DNA of 37,106 bases from JAFDVL01 sp043736395 (GTDB lineage Bacteria; Acidobacteriota; Blastocatellia; RBC074). Below, piece by piece: positions 23,206-31,800 of the stretch (position 1 is the first letter of the stretch; every line of letters begins with the position of its first letter). A program made the translations under genes and the position numbers. The DNA lies in assembly GCA_043736395.1 (NCBI GenBank), contig JAYTCQ010000086.1, positions 1 through 37,106 on the forward strand. Reading direction: 5' to 3'. The notes under the pieces are model-generated. The model was given only the letters and a program-made list of their open reading frames with translations, did not search any database and had not been told where the DNA came from.

Positions 23206-23727
23206 TCAATTTCGAATTTGTACAACCACGCCAAGCGTCGTTTTCAAATCCCTCAAATCGAAATCTTCATCCAAAGTTCCTTCGCGATCCAACACCAAAA
23301 AAGTCGCGTCTTTCTCAATTGGAAAAGCGCTGGTATGCCAGGTGCCGCGATGCAATTTAAAAGCGCAGTTACCGTCTACCCAAAAGGCCGCCATTTGATT
23401 CACATCAGGATTTTCGCCTTCGGACGGCATCGCTACGGCAATAATTGACTTCGATCCACCGAGGGGCGAAAAGACCTGCTCCGTCCGACTGTGACGCCCT
23501 AAAAAATCAAAAGTCATCGGACGCTGCTCAACAGTTTGCGCGACGAGACAGGCCTCACCTCCGCCTAAATCAATTTCGATTGGCCCACGCTCATCAATGA
23601 TTTCACCAAAGGGAGCAAATATTTCGCGCGTCATCGGACGAGCTTCCAGGCAAATTGTCAAAAGTAATTGATTGGAGTCAGCCGGTCTATGATCACGAAT
23701 TTTGGCAGGTGCTGCTGCTGTATTCAT
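23206..23727 (-). CDS. Ureidoglycolate lyase (AllA)-like cupin protein
   Basis: The 173-aa protein resembles ureidoglycolate lyase, which splits ureidoglycolate into glyoxylate and urea in purine (allantoin) breakdown. Signature parts are EARPMTREIFAPFGEIID, the metal-site-like HSRTEQVFSPLGGSKSIIAVAMP and LHRGTWHTSAFPIEKDATFLVLDREG. The frame is open to 23796, but ATG 23727 (MNTAAAPAK) has an AAAGGCG ribosome-like site and fits the family length of 160-175 aa. No other allantoin or purine genes are in the window, although a nucleoside transporter lies 5 kb away. Many AllA-like proteins are wrongly named, so I am sure of the fold and less of the reaction. Confidence 0.78.
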   Translation of the reverse strand: MNTAAAPAKIRDHRPADSNQLLLTICLEARPMTREIFAPFGEIIDERGPIEIDLGGGEACLVAQTVEQRPMTFDFLGRHSRTEQVFSPLGGSKSIIAVAMPSEGENPDVNQMAAFWVDGNCAFKLHRGTWHTSAFPIEKDATFLVLDREGTLDEDFDLRDLKTTLGVVVQIRN

Positions 23728-24123
23728 AAGAATTTCGCCTTTCTTTTCCAAAGGAAAACTGAGCGATCTGTTGGCAAACTGAGCCAACATTCGCAAAAGC
23801 TATTTGTTACTTGGGGGATAACGGAGCCGATTCCCGGAAGATGAAGGCGGGACAGTGGTCGCGGGGGCTGAATTGACATTGAAGAGAAGACCTTCATTCG
23901 GTTTCTGTGCGCAATGTAATAAAGAACTGGGTTTAGATTTTATGTTCAGATTAACGCATCTGTTCGGAAGATTTAATTCTGCGCCTCTTAGCCAATGAAG
24001 TCAAAGCAAATCTTCCTTAAATCTCGTGTCAATAGTGAAATGAACCGCTTGACGTACTGATAGTACTTGTGGTCATATAACCGTTCGTTTTTGGGAGAGA
24101 CTCAGCCCATTGAAAACCTTTGA
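23728..24123. other. Intergenic region between AllA-like gene and tRNA-Cys
   Basis: I find no gene in these 396 bp. GGAAGATTT (23966-23974) and AAATCTTCC (24008-24016) form a perfect 9-bp inverted repeat with a 33-nt loop. Further right GTACT and AGTAC (24054-24066) make a small hairpin, and TTGACG (24049-24054) with TATAAC (24076-24081) would be a tRNA promoter only with an overlong 21-bp spacer. Confidence 0.5.
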
Positions 24124-24198
<75 letters not shown>

Positions 24199-24273
24199 TT
24201 ATCTTCTTAATCAATTTCAAAATTTAGTTTCTTAGCTAGCAGGTTGATTGCTCCCTCGTTTTATTAATTTCAC

Positions 24274-24302
24274 TTGCTTGAATTTCACAAAAGAATTACA
24301 CT
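24274..24302 (+). promoter_or_regulatory. Candidate sigma70 promoter for the flp pilin gene
   Basis: TTGCTT (24274-24279) and TACACT (24297-24302) are 17 bp apart, each matching four of six consensus positions. Transcription would start near 24309, giving a leader of about 130 nt with a possible CGAGCTT/AAGCTCG pairing. I could match this leader to no riboswitch class. Confidence 0.35.
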
Positions 24303-24440
24303 ATTGAAAGAATTTTGAAAGAATCTCTTTTCAGTAAAGGGAGGTTGACTGCGAGCTTGGCTGAGTCATCTTTGCTACAAAGCTCGTATCTGAGCTTTTC
24401 ACTTCCGATTAGCTCATTCGGAGATTGACGGAGAAAACTT

Positions 24441-24620
24441 ATGATCAAACAATTTATTAATGACGAATCAGGACAGGATATTGTCGAATATTCTCTTCTG
24501 TTGGTATTAATTGGTGCCGCTGCCATTCTGATTTTAACGGGAATGGGCACCAGCATTACCAACATTTTCACGAAAATTAAAACTACGCTTGATACGGCTA
24601 ATGCAGCGAGTTCAAGTTAA
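24441..24620 (+). CDS. flp: Flp-family type IVb pilin
   Basis: A 59-aa protein. It is the major pilin subunit of the Tad pilus: MIKQFINDESGQDIVEYSLL, then a hydrophobic helix to about residue 37, and a short polar tail ending NAASSS. The prepilin peptidase site fits the Flp rule, cleavage after Gly11 with Glu16 and Tyr17 at mature positions 5 and 6 (G, then QDIVEY). GGAG lies seven bases before the ATG. It is the first gene of the Tad locus and is followed by a weak terminator-like site, which would allow it to be expressed above the assembly genes, as is common for pilins. Identification is confident from the motif and location. Confidence 0.93.
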   Translation: MIKQFINDESGQDIVEYSLLLVLIGAAAILILTGMGTSITNIFTKIKTTLDTANAASSS

Positions 24621-24638
24621 GTTCAGCTTTTAAAGATC

Positions 24639-24679
24639 AATCCGGCCCCGGGTTGACTCTTTTCCGATTCGTTTTTTTT
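24639..24679 (+). terminator. Weak terminator-like site after flp
   Basis: AATCCGG (24639-24645) can pair with CCGATT (24664-24669) with one bulge, and eight T follow at 24672-24679. The stem is poor, so only the T-run and the position 18 bp after the flp stop argue for it. It could reduce read-through into the assembly genes. Confidence 0.3.
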
Positions 24680-24761
24680 ACTTTAGCTACTGGTTGAACA
24701 CCCTCTGGTCCCCGCTTCGTTAGATTCCGGGTAATTTCAAGCTAAAATTTGAGAGTCTTTT

Positions 24762-24790
24762 TTGGCGCACTTTGATAGCGATGGTATAGT
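24762..24790 (+). promoter_or_regulatory. Sigma70-type promoter for the Tad assembly genes
   Basis: TTGGCG (24762-24767) and TATAGT (24785-24790) have a 17-bp spacer. The start of transcription would be near 24797, only about 8 nt before ATG 24805, and no ribosome site is present, so the prepilin peptidase message may be leaderless or nearly so. Confidence 0.5.
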
Positions 24791-24804
24791 AGCCAGTTCT
24801 TATT

Positions 24805-25359
24805 ATGGCTTTAAATCATAACGCATTGATGAGCGGCTTATTGACATTGTTCGTTGTACTCATCGCGTTCTACGATTTGCGAGAACGGCGGATCCCCAAT
24901 GCCTTTGTGTTCCCTGCTGCGCTGATTGGTTTATTATTAAATGCATGGCTTGGATGGAATGGACTCTGGTTTGGATTGCAAGGATTAATCGCCGGGTTTG
25001 CGCTACTGTTGATTCCGTATCTTTTCAGAGTAATGGGAGCTGGAGACGTTAAATTTCTGGCGGCGATTGGCGCTTTTGTGGGAGCTTTTGGATCGCTTCG
25101 TGCCCTGCTTTTTGCTTTATTAATTTATCCTTTGCTGGCATTATTTTTTGTTATCCGACAAGGAAAATTGAAGCTGACCCTGAGACGTTTTGGCTTGGTT
25201 TTATCAAGAGTGGCTGGATCAGTAATTCCATCTTTTCGATTGTATGCAACGCGAATGGAAACGATTAATGACGAAACCATTCCTTCGGCGACGACGCCTT
25301 TTGCTTTAAGTTTGAGCGCAGGAACATTAGTGGCAATTTATACGAATTGGTTACGGTAA
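24805..25359 (+). CDS. cpaA: Prepilin peptidase of the Tad pilus (A24 family, CpaA/TadV)
   Basis: This membrane aspartic protease removes the leader of Flp pilin and TadE-like pseudopilins. The 184-aa protein has six or so hydrophobic segments and both catalytic aspartates: Asp24 in FYDLRERRIPN and Asp81 in the G-x-G-D motif of RVMGAGDVKFLAAIGA. The N-terminal methylase part of PilD enzymes is absent, as usual for CpaA/TadV. Its TAA stop overlaps the ATG of the first tadE gene (TAATG at 25357-25361), giving translational coupling. The C-terminal 25 residues after the last helix are polar. The promoter at 24762-24790 lies immediately upstream. Confidence 0.92.
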   Translation: MALNHNALMSGLLTLFVVLIAFYDLRERRIPNAFVFPAALIGLLLNAWLGWNGLWFGLQGLIAGFALLLIPYLFRVMGAGDVKFLAAIGAFVGAFGSLRALLFALLIYPLLALFFVIRQGKLKLTLRRFGLVLSRVAGSVIPSFRLYATRMETINDETIPSATTPFALSLSAGTLVAIYTNWLR

Positions 25360-25901
25360 TGGTACGAGTGCAAACCAAAATTAAACCTTCGGCTGAGCGT
25401 GGACAGGCGATTGTCGAGTTCGCTCTGATTCTTCCCATTATGATAATCATGATGTTGGCCATCGTTTATTTTGCAATGGCTTTCAATTTACAGATGGTTT
25501 TGAATACGGCGGCCCGCGAAGGGGCACGAGCCTGGGCAAGTGCGAGAATGGGTACGAATCCCTGCTGCGAAAATTGTATTTCTCCCTGCGATCCTGAATT
25601 GGATAACAGCGAATTCGTGCATAACGTAACTCCTATAATTAAAAAAATTATTACCGATAATGGTTACTCTACTAATAACTTAATTATTTCCCCGATTGAT
25701 TTGCAATACACCGAAGACGGTAGCGAGACATTGGCGGATTTGAATGCGACACAATGGCAAAACTTGTCTCCAGACCGCAGCGCCATGGATGCCTCAAAGG
25801 TAAAATTATTACTCACCCTCGATTTTGAATTACCATCCCCCAGTTTTGAAATCATGACGATTCGCCTCCGCTCATGCTATACCTTCAAGCGAGGTTCATA
25901 A
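25359..25901 (+). CDS. tadE: TadE-like pseudopilin
   Basis: The 180-aa protein starts with a short polar leader and the TadE signature: RGQAIVEFALILPIMIIMMLAIVYFAMAFNLQMVLNTAAREGARAWA. The G-Q-A-I-V-E-F segment is the prepilin peptidase site (Glu at mature +5). The periplasmic part contains a cysteine cluster, CCENCISPC around residues 65-73, unusual for TadE and possibly disulfide-bonded or metal-binding. An in-frame TTG at 25347 is possible, but ATG 25359 overlaps the preceding stop and is preferred. TadE pseudopilins are minor components needed for Tad pilus assembly. The next gene, 146 bp downstream, is a second TadE. Confidence 0.9.
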   Translation: MVRVQTKIKPSAERGQAIVEFALILPIMIIMMLAIVYFAMAFNLQMVLNTAAREGARAWASARMGTNPCCENCISPCDPELDNSEFVHNVTPIIKKIITDNGYSTNNLIISPIDLQYTEDGSETLADLNATQWQNLSPDRSAMDASKVKLLLTLDFELPSPSFEIMTIRLRSCYTFKRGS

Positions 25902-26047
25902 GTAAAATGAAGTGCGTCAATCATCGTCTGATTTTTGCTATCACTGTTAAACTTGCTTCCTAAACGATTGCACCGTATAATGTTAAACCAACAACGGTCG
26001 TTTAGTCTGAAAAATAATTTGTGTTTTCTATTTTTTGAATCAGGTAT

Positions 26048-26578
26048 ATGTGTGTCAGGAAATCAAGCTTTCGAGGAAAATTATCCCGTATTCAGTCGGG
26101 TCAATCCCTCGTTGAATTTGCATTTATCCTGATTCCATTTTTATTAGTTACTATCGGAGTCGTTGAAATTGGTCGCGCCTGGTCGGTTAAACAGGCTGTC
26201 ACCAACGCAGCGCGTGAAGGCACCCGAATTTTAATTTTGCAATACGGACAAGGTTTGAGCTGCCTGGAAATTGATTGTACAAACGCAGAGTCAATCAAAA
26301 CTGCGGCAATTAATACCATAAAGTTTCACATGTCTGGTGCAGGTTTGGATATTAGCGATTCAGCCGTTGAAATTAATTTCATCCGTCAGAAAGTGGATAA
26401 CGATGTAGTGAACACTGAACCGCTCGTTGGTGAAATGATCAGCGGTGATCTGGTTGGGGTCGCGATAAAATATAAGTATGTCAGCACCTTACAAGCCTTT
26501 ATAACCTTTTACGGTGACAGTTCAAACGATGACAATTTGATAGATATGCTCGGAACCTGCGTGATGCGACACGAGTAA
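26048..26578 (+). CDS. Second TadE-like pseudopilin (TadE/TadF type)
   Basis: The 176-aa protein has the prepilin-like SGQSLVEFAFILIPFLLVTIGVVEIGRAWSVKQAVTNAAREGTR, with the peptidase site before Q-S-L-V-E-F. A periplasmic domain of about 130 residues follows, with three cysteines: SCLEIDC in the middle and TCVMRHE at the end. Most tad loci have paired pseudopilins, TadE and TadF, so this may fill the TadF role. The start at ATG 26048 gives a basic leader (MCVRKSSFRGKLSRIQ); the AGG before it is rather close, so the start is less certain. It lies 36 bp upstream of cpaB. The 146 bp before it hold no gene that I can support. Confidence 0.87.
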   Translation: MCVRKSSFRGKLSRIQSGQSLVEFAFILIPFLLVTIGVVEIGRAWSVKQAVTNAAREGTRILILQYGQGLSCLEIDCTNAESIKTAAINTIKFHMSGAGLDISDSAVEINFIRQKVDNDVVNTEPLVGEMISGDLVGVAIKYKYVSTLQAFITFYGDSSNDDNLIDMLGTCVMRHE

Positions 26579-26614
26579 GTATGCTCTTCGCTGTTTATTG
26601 AAAGGATTGAAACT

Positions 26615-27484
26615 ATGAACCGACGTTTTCTTTTTTCTTTATTGGGCGCTGTGCTCTGCGGATTAATTGCCATTTGGATTGCACAAAGAATAATCATAAA
26701 AGGCAGAGATCAAGACCCCAGCAATTTTACGAAAGTTCTTGTCGCCGCCAGCTCGATTGTGCCTGGCACGACGATTACCAACCAGATGGTTAAGTTAGTT
26801 GAAGTTAAAAAAAATTCCTTTCCCAGTGGTGCGACTTCGGATTTGAATCAAGTTGTAGGTAAGCAGGCAAGGTCTGAAATCGTAGCAAATGATTATGTGC
26901 TTCCTCAAAGTTTGGCGAAAACTAATGAGAGCATGGTGCTAGGAGTATTGTCAGAAGGTGATCGCGCCATGGCAATTCGTGTTGATGAAGCCAGTAGCAT
27001 CGCGGGCTTTGCCAATCCGGGAAATTATGTTGATGTTGTGGCAGTCCTCTCACCAGGTGGAGGAGGCAAACAAGTCTCCAAAGTAATTGCCCAGAATTTG
27101 AAAATTTTGGCCAATAATCAAAGTACGCAGGAAATTAACGGAGCTGCGCCCAAGTTAGGCGGGACTGTAACATTAGCAGTTACACAAGCCCAGGCGGCAA
27201 TTTTGACATTGGCTATGCGTGAAGGTAATTTGCATTTAATCGGAAGGAATCCAAGCGATCACGGATTATCTGTGCCACCTGAAGTTGTGGTTAACGATAA
27301 TTTAAATAAGCCTTACCAAGAAGCTTCAACGCCAAAGCCACCGCCGATGCTGCCAGTCAACTATCAAATCCCTTCACCAACACCAAAAATTTCGCCGACT
27401 CCATCGGTAGCTCCAACAAAAATGGCAACAGGTATCAAAATCTGGAAAGGCGCCGTCGCCACAGAAGTTCAGGTAACAAAATAA
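26615..27484 (+). CDS. cpaB: Pilus assembly protein CpaB/RcpC with SAF domain
   Basis: The 289-aa envelope protein begins with a membrane helix (FLFSLLGAVLCGLIAIWIAQRII). A SAF domain follows (VLVAASSIVPGTTITNQMVKLVEV... to YVLPQSLA), then the RcpC/CpaB domain AMAIRVDEASSIAGFANPGNYVDVVAVLS. The last 55 residues are proline/threonine-rich low-complexity sequence (PSPTPKISPTPSVAPTK), a likely flexible tail. CpaB works with the secretin at the outer membrane of the Tad machine and may bind peptidoglycan. AAGGA precedes the ATG by eight bases. The secretin gene begins 29 bp later. Confidence 0.92.
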   Translation: MNRRFLFSLLGAVLCGLIAIWIAQRIIIKGRDQDPSNFTKVLVAASSIVPGTTITNQMVKLVEVKKNSFPSGATSDLNQVVGKQARSEIVANDYVLPQSLAKTNESMVLGVLSEGDRAMAIRVDEASSIAGFANPGNYVDVVAVLSPGGGGKQVSKVIAQNLKILANNQSTQEINGAAPKLGGTVTLAVTQAQAAILTLAMREGNLHLIGRNPSDHGLSVPPEVVVNDNLNKPYQEASTPKPPPMLPVNYQIPSPTPKISPTPSVAPTKMATGIKIWKGAVATEVQVTK

Positions 27485-27513
27485 AGTCCCCGGCTTTGAA
27501 TTACAGGTGTGAT

Positions 27514-29031
27514 ATGAAAATGAAAATTTCGAACAACCGTTTCTTTCAGGCTTTAACAGGAAGCGTATTTCTATTATTGCTGACGTTTGTGGTGATGGCG
27601 CAGGAGAAGCAAACTCTCAAAGTTGCATTCGGGCGTGATTCCAATCAACCCATTAATATTGATCTGATGCAGGGACAATCACGTGTCATAGAATTCGATC
27701 AGGATTTCAGCGACACTCAATTTTCAGGCAAAGATATTGTTTCACTTTCACCTATTTCTCACCGCATTCTGGTCGTCAACGCTGAGGCTGTGGGTCAAGC
27801 AAATCTCGTCGTATTAAAATCCCAGGCCAACTCAACAGATGCCAATCAGATGCTGATCTTCAATGTCACAGTGGTGAAAAATCTGGCATTAGTAGACGCA
27901 AAAATTAAGCTGTTATATCCCAAAGAAAATATCGAACTCAGTCAGGTCAACGACTCCATCGTTATTTCCGGTAGCGTGACCAAACGCGCAATCGCCGATG
28001 AAGTGCAAAAAATTATTGTCGCCGCTGAAAAAGGTAATGATAAGAATGTAATTAACTTACTGAAATCGCCGGAGACTGAAAAAATTCAGGTTAGATTAGA
28101 GGTGCGAGTCGCTGAAGTGAATCGTTCTATTCTTAGAGAATTAGGCGCGGCTTATGGAATTATTAATAGCGCCGTTCCAGCTTTCATCAGTCCTGCGGGG
28201 CCTGCGACCTTATCAAGTGTTACGTCGGGGGGAGGACGTACTGGTACAACGGGACAAACAATTGGTGTCTCAGCAGTTGGTTCGCTCGTGAATATATTCC
28301 TTGGGCGAAGTGACGCAACCTCTGCATTCATCACGGCTCTTAATACTCGCGGGGCAATTCGGACTTTGGCTGAACCAACGCTAACAACTTCCGATGGTAC
28401 AGAAGCTACTTTTCAAGCAGGTGGCGAAGTTCCGATTCCGCTCGTAAATTCAGTTGGAAACGGTCAATCTGGAATTCAAGTTGACTATAAGCCATATGGT
28501 GTCAGGCTCAAATTTACCCCAACAGTACTTGACGAAAATCATATTAGATTAGTGCTGGAACCTGAAGTCTCAAGTATTGATTACGGGACTACCGTTAACC
28601 TCGGCAGTGTTAGCCTTCCTTTATTTAAGGTTAGAAAAGCTAAAACAACGGTGGAACTGAGAGATGGTCAGAGCTTCGCGATTGCTGGACTCATTGATAA
28701 TTCCGAAAGCGCGACGATCAGTCAAATTCCCGGCCTTGGGAACATCCCGATTATCGGAGAACTTTTCAAGAGTCGTTCATTTAGACGTAACGAATCGGAG
28801 CTGCTATTTCTCTGTACCGTAAAAATTGACAATCCACTTAATCCAGATCAGGTTCCACAAATGCCGGGTGAGTCTCAGCTAAAATCCCGGATGAAACAAA
28901 GCAGTTCAAATTCTGATTTATTATTGCCAACCAACTCATCAATGCAGACGCCTCTGGCGTTGCCTGCCACTGGTTTACTGGAAGGCGATTCAGGACATGC
29001 GATCCCGCGCAAAGCCAAAAAGGAAAATTAA
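27514..29031 (+). CDS. cpaC: Tad pilus outer-membrane secretin (CpaC/RcpA)
   Basis: It forms the outer-membrane channel for the Flp pilus. The 505-aa product has a signal peptide (hydrophobic TGSVFLLLLTFVVMA, cleavage likely before QEKQ). Next is the pilus-assembly N domain (VIEFDQDFSDTQFSGKDIVSLSPISHRILVVNAEAVGQANLVV), a BON-like segment (DSIVISGSVTKRAIADEVQKIIV), and the secretin domain from VRLEVRVAEVNRSILRELG to ELLFLCTVKIDNP. That domain includes AEPTLTTSDGTEATFQAGGEVPIP and GLGNIPIIGELFKS. The last 60 residues are low-complexity and polar. A TTG at 27496 is in frame, but ATG 27514 with AGGTG upstream gives a better signal peptide. A secretin implies an outer membrane. Confidence 0.94.
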   Translation: MKMKISNNRFFQALTGSVFLLLLTFVVMAQEKQTLKVAFGRDSNQPINIDLMQGQSRVIEFDQDFSDTQFSGKDIVSLSPISHRILVVNAEAVGQANLVVLKSQANSTDANQMLIFNVTVVKNLALVDAKIKLLYPKENIELSQVNDSIVISGSVTKRAIADEVQKIIVAAEKGNDKNVINLLKSPETEKIQVRLEVRVAEVNRSILRELGAAYGIINSAVPAFISPAGPATLSSVTSGGGRTGTTGQTIGVSAVGSLVNIFLGRSDATSAFITALNTRGAIRTLAEPTLTTSDGTEATFQAGGEVPIPLVNSVGNGQSGIQVDYKPYGVRLKFTPTVLDENHIRLVLEPEVSSIDYGTTVNLGSVSLPLFKVRKAKTTVELRDGQSFAIAGLIDNSESATISQIPGLGNIPIIGELFKSRSFRRNESELLFLCTVKIDNPLNPDQVPQMPGESQLKSRMKQSSSNSDLLLPTNSSMQTPLALPATGLLEGDSGHAIPRKAKKEN

Positions 29032-29075
29032 AACTCAGGTAACTCAATTTTAGGTCGTGCAGCTTCTGTAATTTT

Positions 29076-30464
29076 ATGATTCTCGCTACACATCGAAAAT
29101 CCAAATATTCCACCGAACGCGGGACTGTCGTCTTGCTGGCCACAACGACTTTGTTAATTCTGGTTGGGATGCTGGCGTTAGCCGTAGATATTGGATATTT
29201 GATGAATGGTCGTGGCCAGCTTCAAAATTCTGTGGACGCCGCAGCTTTAGCAGGCGCGCAAGGTTTCAGGACTGCGATTGAAGCAAATGGAGCAAGAACG
29301 CATCAGGATTTTGTGACACGGAATTTAGCGAAAGATTTTGCGTCATTTAATGTTGTCAATCGAGCTGGCGGTTCGTCAAGCCTGGTCTTGAACGATTCTG
29401 ATATTTCCATTGAATACCCGCCAGATTATCCTGTTCATCAAGCCCGGTTAATTATCAAGAATCGAACGGCGTTGCCAACTATTTTTGGGAATGTTTTTGG
29501 GCTTTCCAGTTTCAACGTGAGCGCCGTAGCTGTCACTAGTATGTTCCCTGTCGATGGTGGAACCGGAACGGTCAGCGGATGCTGGCGTCCAATCATGATC
29601 CCCGACACTTTCTACGATCAAAGCCCGATTGTGTGGGCAGTGAGTGACCCAAATCCTGTCAATCCAATTCAACCGCTCGCTCGCCCGGACTATTCAGGAG
29701 GCGCGTTAAAAGAAGGAGATTACTACGTTTCTCCTTATTACTCAGAAGCCAGTGGAAGCAATCGCAACAGCGACTATTTTGCCCGTGAAGTCGTGAATAG
29801 CCAAACGGGTGAATACAGAAAACCTTTTGTCATTGAATCAACTGGCATCCGTGACACGAATTCGCTAAATGAATTACGTTACACGCCACGTGGCGGGGGT
29901 GGCGGTGGACGAAATTTGATTGGAGTCCGCATGAGACTACGATCAAATGATTATCGAATCATCAATTTCACAGCTTCGACAGGATTTGAAAATGTCTCGC
30001 CATCCGATCCGATTGAACAGCTTAATAAAGGTGTTTGCACCCAAGTTCGCATTGGTCAGTTGCTTCAGGTAATGCCGCTCTCCAATCCGGCTTTCAACGC
30101 GACTTATAGCAGGTTTTACCAGCAACTCAGGAAAAATTTTATTGATGCGATTAATTACGGTAAAGACCCCACGAATAATTCTGATCTGTACCGTTACGCG
30201 CAAACACAACGATATTTGACCCCTAATTCCAGCCCCCGAGTTATCCCCGTTTTGATGTGTAATCCCACATATTTTGACTCAGCTAGCAACGGTCAATTTG
30301 TGGTCACTAATTTTGGTGCATTTTTTCTCGATTTTGTGACTGAAGACGGAAGTATGTCAGGTTACTTTGTTCGCGAAGTAATTACTGCCGGGACGCCAAT
30401 TGAGGCCTCAAACGCTGTCATTAGCCCAAACCTATTGCCAATGTCAGTAAACCTTGTTCGATAA
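29076..30464 (+). CDS. tadG: TadG-like protein with Flp pilus-assembly TadE/G-like N-terminus
   Basis: The 462-aa protein opens with the putative Tad-like domain: ERGTVVLLATTTLLILVGMLALAVDIGYLMNGRGQLQNSVDAAALAGAQGF, one membrane helix and the typical conserved D-A-A-A-L-A-G-A. After about residue 160 the periplasmic part has no von Willebrand domain that I recognise; it contains glycine runs (GGGGGGR) and many Tyr/Asn/Ser residues. TadG is thought to be a minor pilus component or anchor between membranes. No ribosome site is clear before ATG 29076. It ends 144 bp before cpaE, in a gap that carries a probable internal promoter. Confidence 0.85.
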   Translation: MILATHRKSKYSTERGTVVLLATTTLLILVGMLALAVDIGYLMNGRGQLQNSVDAAALAGAQGFRTAIEANGARTHQDFVTRNLAKDFASFNVVNRAGGSSSLVLNDSDISIEYPPDYPVHQARLIIKNRTALPTIFGNVFGLSSFNVSAVAVTSMFPVDGGTGTVSGCWRPIMIPDTFYDQSPIVWAVSDPNPVNPIQPLARPDYSGGALKEGDYYVSPYYSEASGSNRNSDYFAREVVNSQTGEYRKPFVIESTGIRDTNSLNELRYTPRGGGGGGRNLIGVRMRLRSNDYRIINFTASTGFENVSPSDPIEQLNKGVCTQVRIGQLLQVMPLSNPAFNATYSRFYQQLRKNFIDAINYGKDPTNNSDLYRYAQTQRYLTPNSSPRVIPVLMCNPTYFDSASNGQFVVTNFGAFFLDFVTEDGSMSGYFVREVITAGTPIEASNAVISPNLLPMSVNLVR

Positions 30465-30485
30465 CGTTTAAAAGTTGATTAGGAT

Positions 30486-30515
30486 TTGTAGTTTGTCATT
30501 TACTCAGCGTATAAT
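30486..30515 (+). promoter_or_regulatory. Probable internal promoter ahead of cpaE
   Basis: A perfect -10 box TATAAT (30510-30515) is preceded at 18 bp by TTGTAG (30486-30491), a weak -35. The start would be near 30522, leaving an 87-nt leader before GTG 30609. It could uncouple the motor genes (cpaE, cpaF, tadB, tadC) from the upstream envelope genes. Confidence 0.4.
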
Positions 30516-30608
30516 TATGTGTTGGAACCTCACAAAATGTTCTTGCAAAAGGACTCAATTTGGACTTCGTAATTATCCTGAAATGGATGGTGTGAGGAAA
30601 ATAATTTC

Positions 30609-31796
30609 GTGTTAAGAAGTATCTCAGTCGTCATTATTGGTCGGAGCTTAACCCCTCAGGAACGCACGCAAATGCGCTCAACTAAGGGTGTGCCCATTTC
30701 AATCATTGCTGAACTTCCCAATAACTTACAAACGCTTGAACAAGTCAGCCGCTTGCGACCACATGCGGCGATGGTAATGCTCAACGGTGATATGCCTAAG
30801 AGCATGCAACTGGTCGAAAAGCTTAAGCAGGATGCACCGGAAACGGCCATTATCTGTTCCAGTGATGATCCAACTTCTGACGTGATTCTGCAATCATTTC
30901 GGATGGGAGCGACTGAGTTTCTGCGACTTCCGCTCAACGATATGGAAATCAGTGAAGTCTTCACAAAGATTGAGCAAACAAAAGTTAGAACTAGTGAAGA
31001 AGACCAAAAAGGACGCGTCATTGCGGTTTATTCCAGCAAAGGCGGATGCGGGACCACTTTCGTTACGGCGAACCTGGCAGTCGCTCTTTCACGCTTAACT
31101 CGCCAGACTTCGACGATTGTTGATTTGAATCTGCAAGCCGGAGATCAACCCACTTACCTGGGTATCGAAACTACTGCTTACACAATTTACGATGTGGTCA
31201 GAAATTTTGATCGGCTCGACGTGGAATTGCTGAAAAATTATTTAACGTCGCGGGGTAAGATTTCGTTGCTCGCCGCTCCAACCGAGATAGGCCGTGATGA
31301 AGACGTACGCCCCGAACACATCACACAAATTATCACGATGCTTCGTTCGGAGCCTGGCAACATTCTGATTGATCCGCAACATTCGCTGAGCGAAAATACG
31401 ATTGCGGCTTTAGACTTAGCCGATGATTTAATATTACTGGTCACCTTAGACATTCCATCAATCCGCAGCGCCAAACGAGCGCTGGATATTTTTCGCCGCC
31501 TTGGTTATGAACGTGATCGGATTAAAGTTGTCCTCAATCGTTTTTCAAAATCCCCTGAATTCGAAACTAAACAAATTGAAAAAGTTCTTGAGCACAAGAT
31601 TGATCACCTGCTGTCAAATGATTACAAAGCTGCCATTTCTTCGATCAATATGGGAGAGCCGCTGGTTCAGTCCAAGACCCAATCAAAACTGCAGAATGAA
31701 TTTATTAACCTTGCAAGCAAGCTGGCAAATATCAAAACTGAGGATGAAGTTGACGTCACGTCCCGCAGTAGCTGGTTCTCTTTTGGCAGAAAATAG
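30609..31796 (+). CDS. cpaE: CpaE/TadZ-type pilus localisation ATPase
   Basis: The 395-aa cytoplasmic protein has two domains. Residues 1-125 are a receiver-like (atypical response regulator) domain, and from about 135 there is a MinD/ParA-type ATPase with deviant Walker A KGGCGTT (Lys144, the signature lysine). As is common in CpaE/TadZ the second lysine of the P-loop is a Thr. Later parts are TSTIVDLNLQAGDQPTYLGI and NILIDPQHSLSENTIAALDLADDLILLVTLD. TadZ/CpaE sets the place where the Tad apparatus assembles, usually a pole. The start is GTG 30609 with GAGGA 10 bases upstream. A heptamer inverted repeat begins 4 bp after its stop and separates it from cpaF. Confidence 0.92.
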   Translation: MLRSISVVIIGRSLTPQERTQMRSTKGVPISIIAELPNNLQTLEQVSRLRPHAAMVMLNGDMPKSMQLVEKLKQDAPETAIICSSDDPTSDVILQSFRMGATEFLRLPLNDMEISEVFTKIEQTKVRTSEEDQKGRVIAVYSSKGGCGTTFVTANLAVALSRLTRQTSTIVDLNLQAGDQPTYLGIETTAYTIYDVVRNFDRLDVELLKNYLTSRGKISLLAAPTEIGRDEDVRPEHITQIITMLRSEPGNILIDPQHSLSENTIAALDLADDLILLVTLDIPSIRSAKRALDIFRRLGYERDRIKVVLNRFSKSPEFETKQIEKVLEHKIDHLLSNDYKAAISSINMGEPLVQSKTQSKLQNEFINLASKLANIKTEDEVDVTSRSSWFSFGRK

Positions 31797-31800
31797 ATAT

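Noticed and set aside
24303..24440. Riboswitch (for example c-di-GMP) in the leader of flp
   Set aside because: Only a short CGAGCTT/AAGCTCG pairing is visible; no conserved riboswitch core was recognised.
24762..24790. Sigma54 promoter upstream of cpaA (TTGGCGC)
   Set aside because: The GC element is not at the required 10-base distance, whereas the sigma70 layout with a 17-bp spacer fits well.
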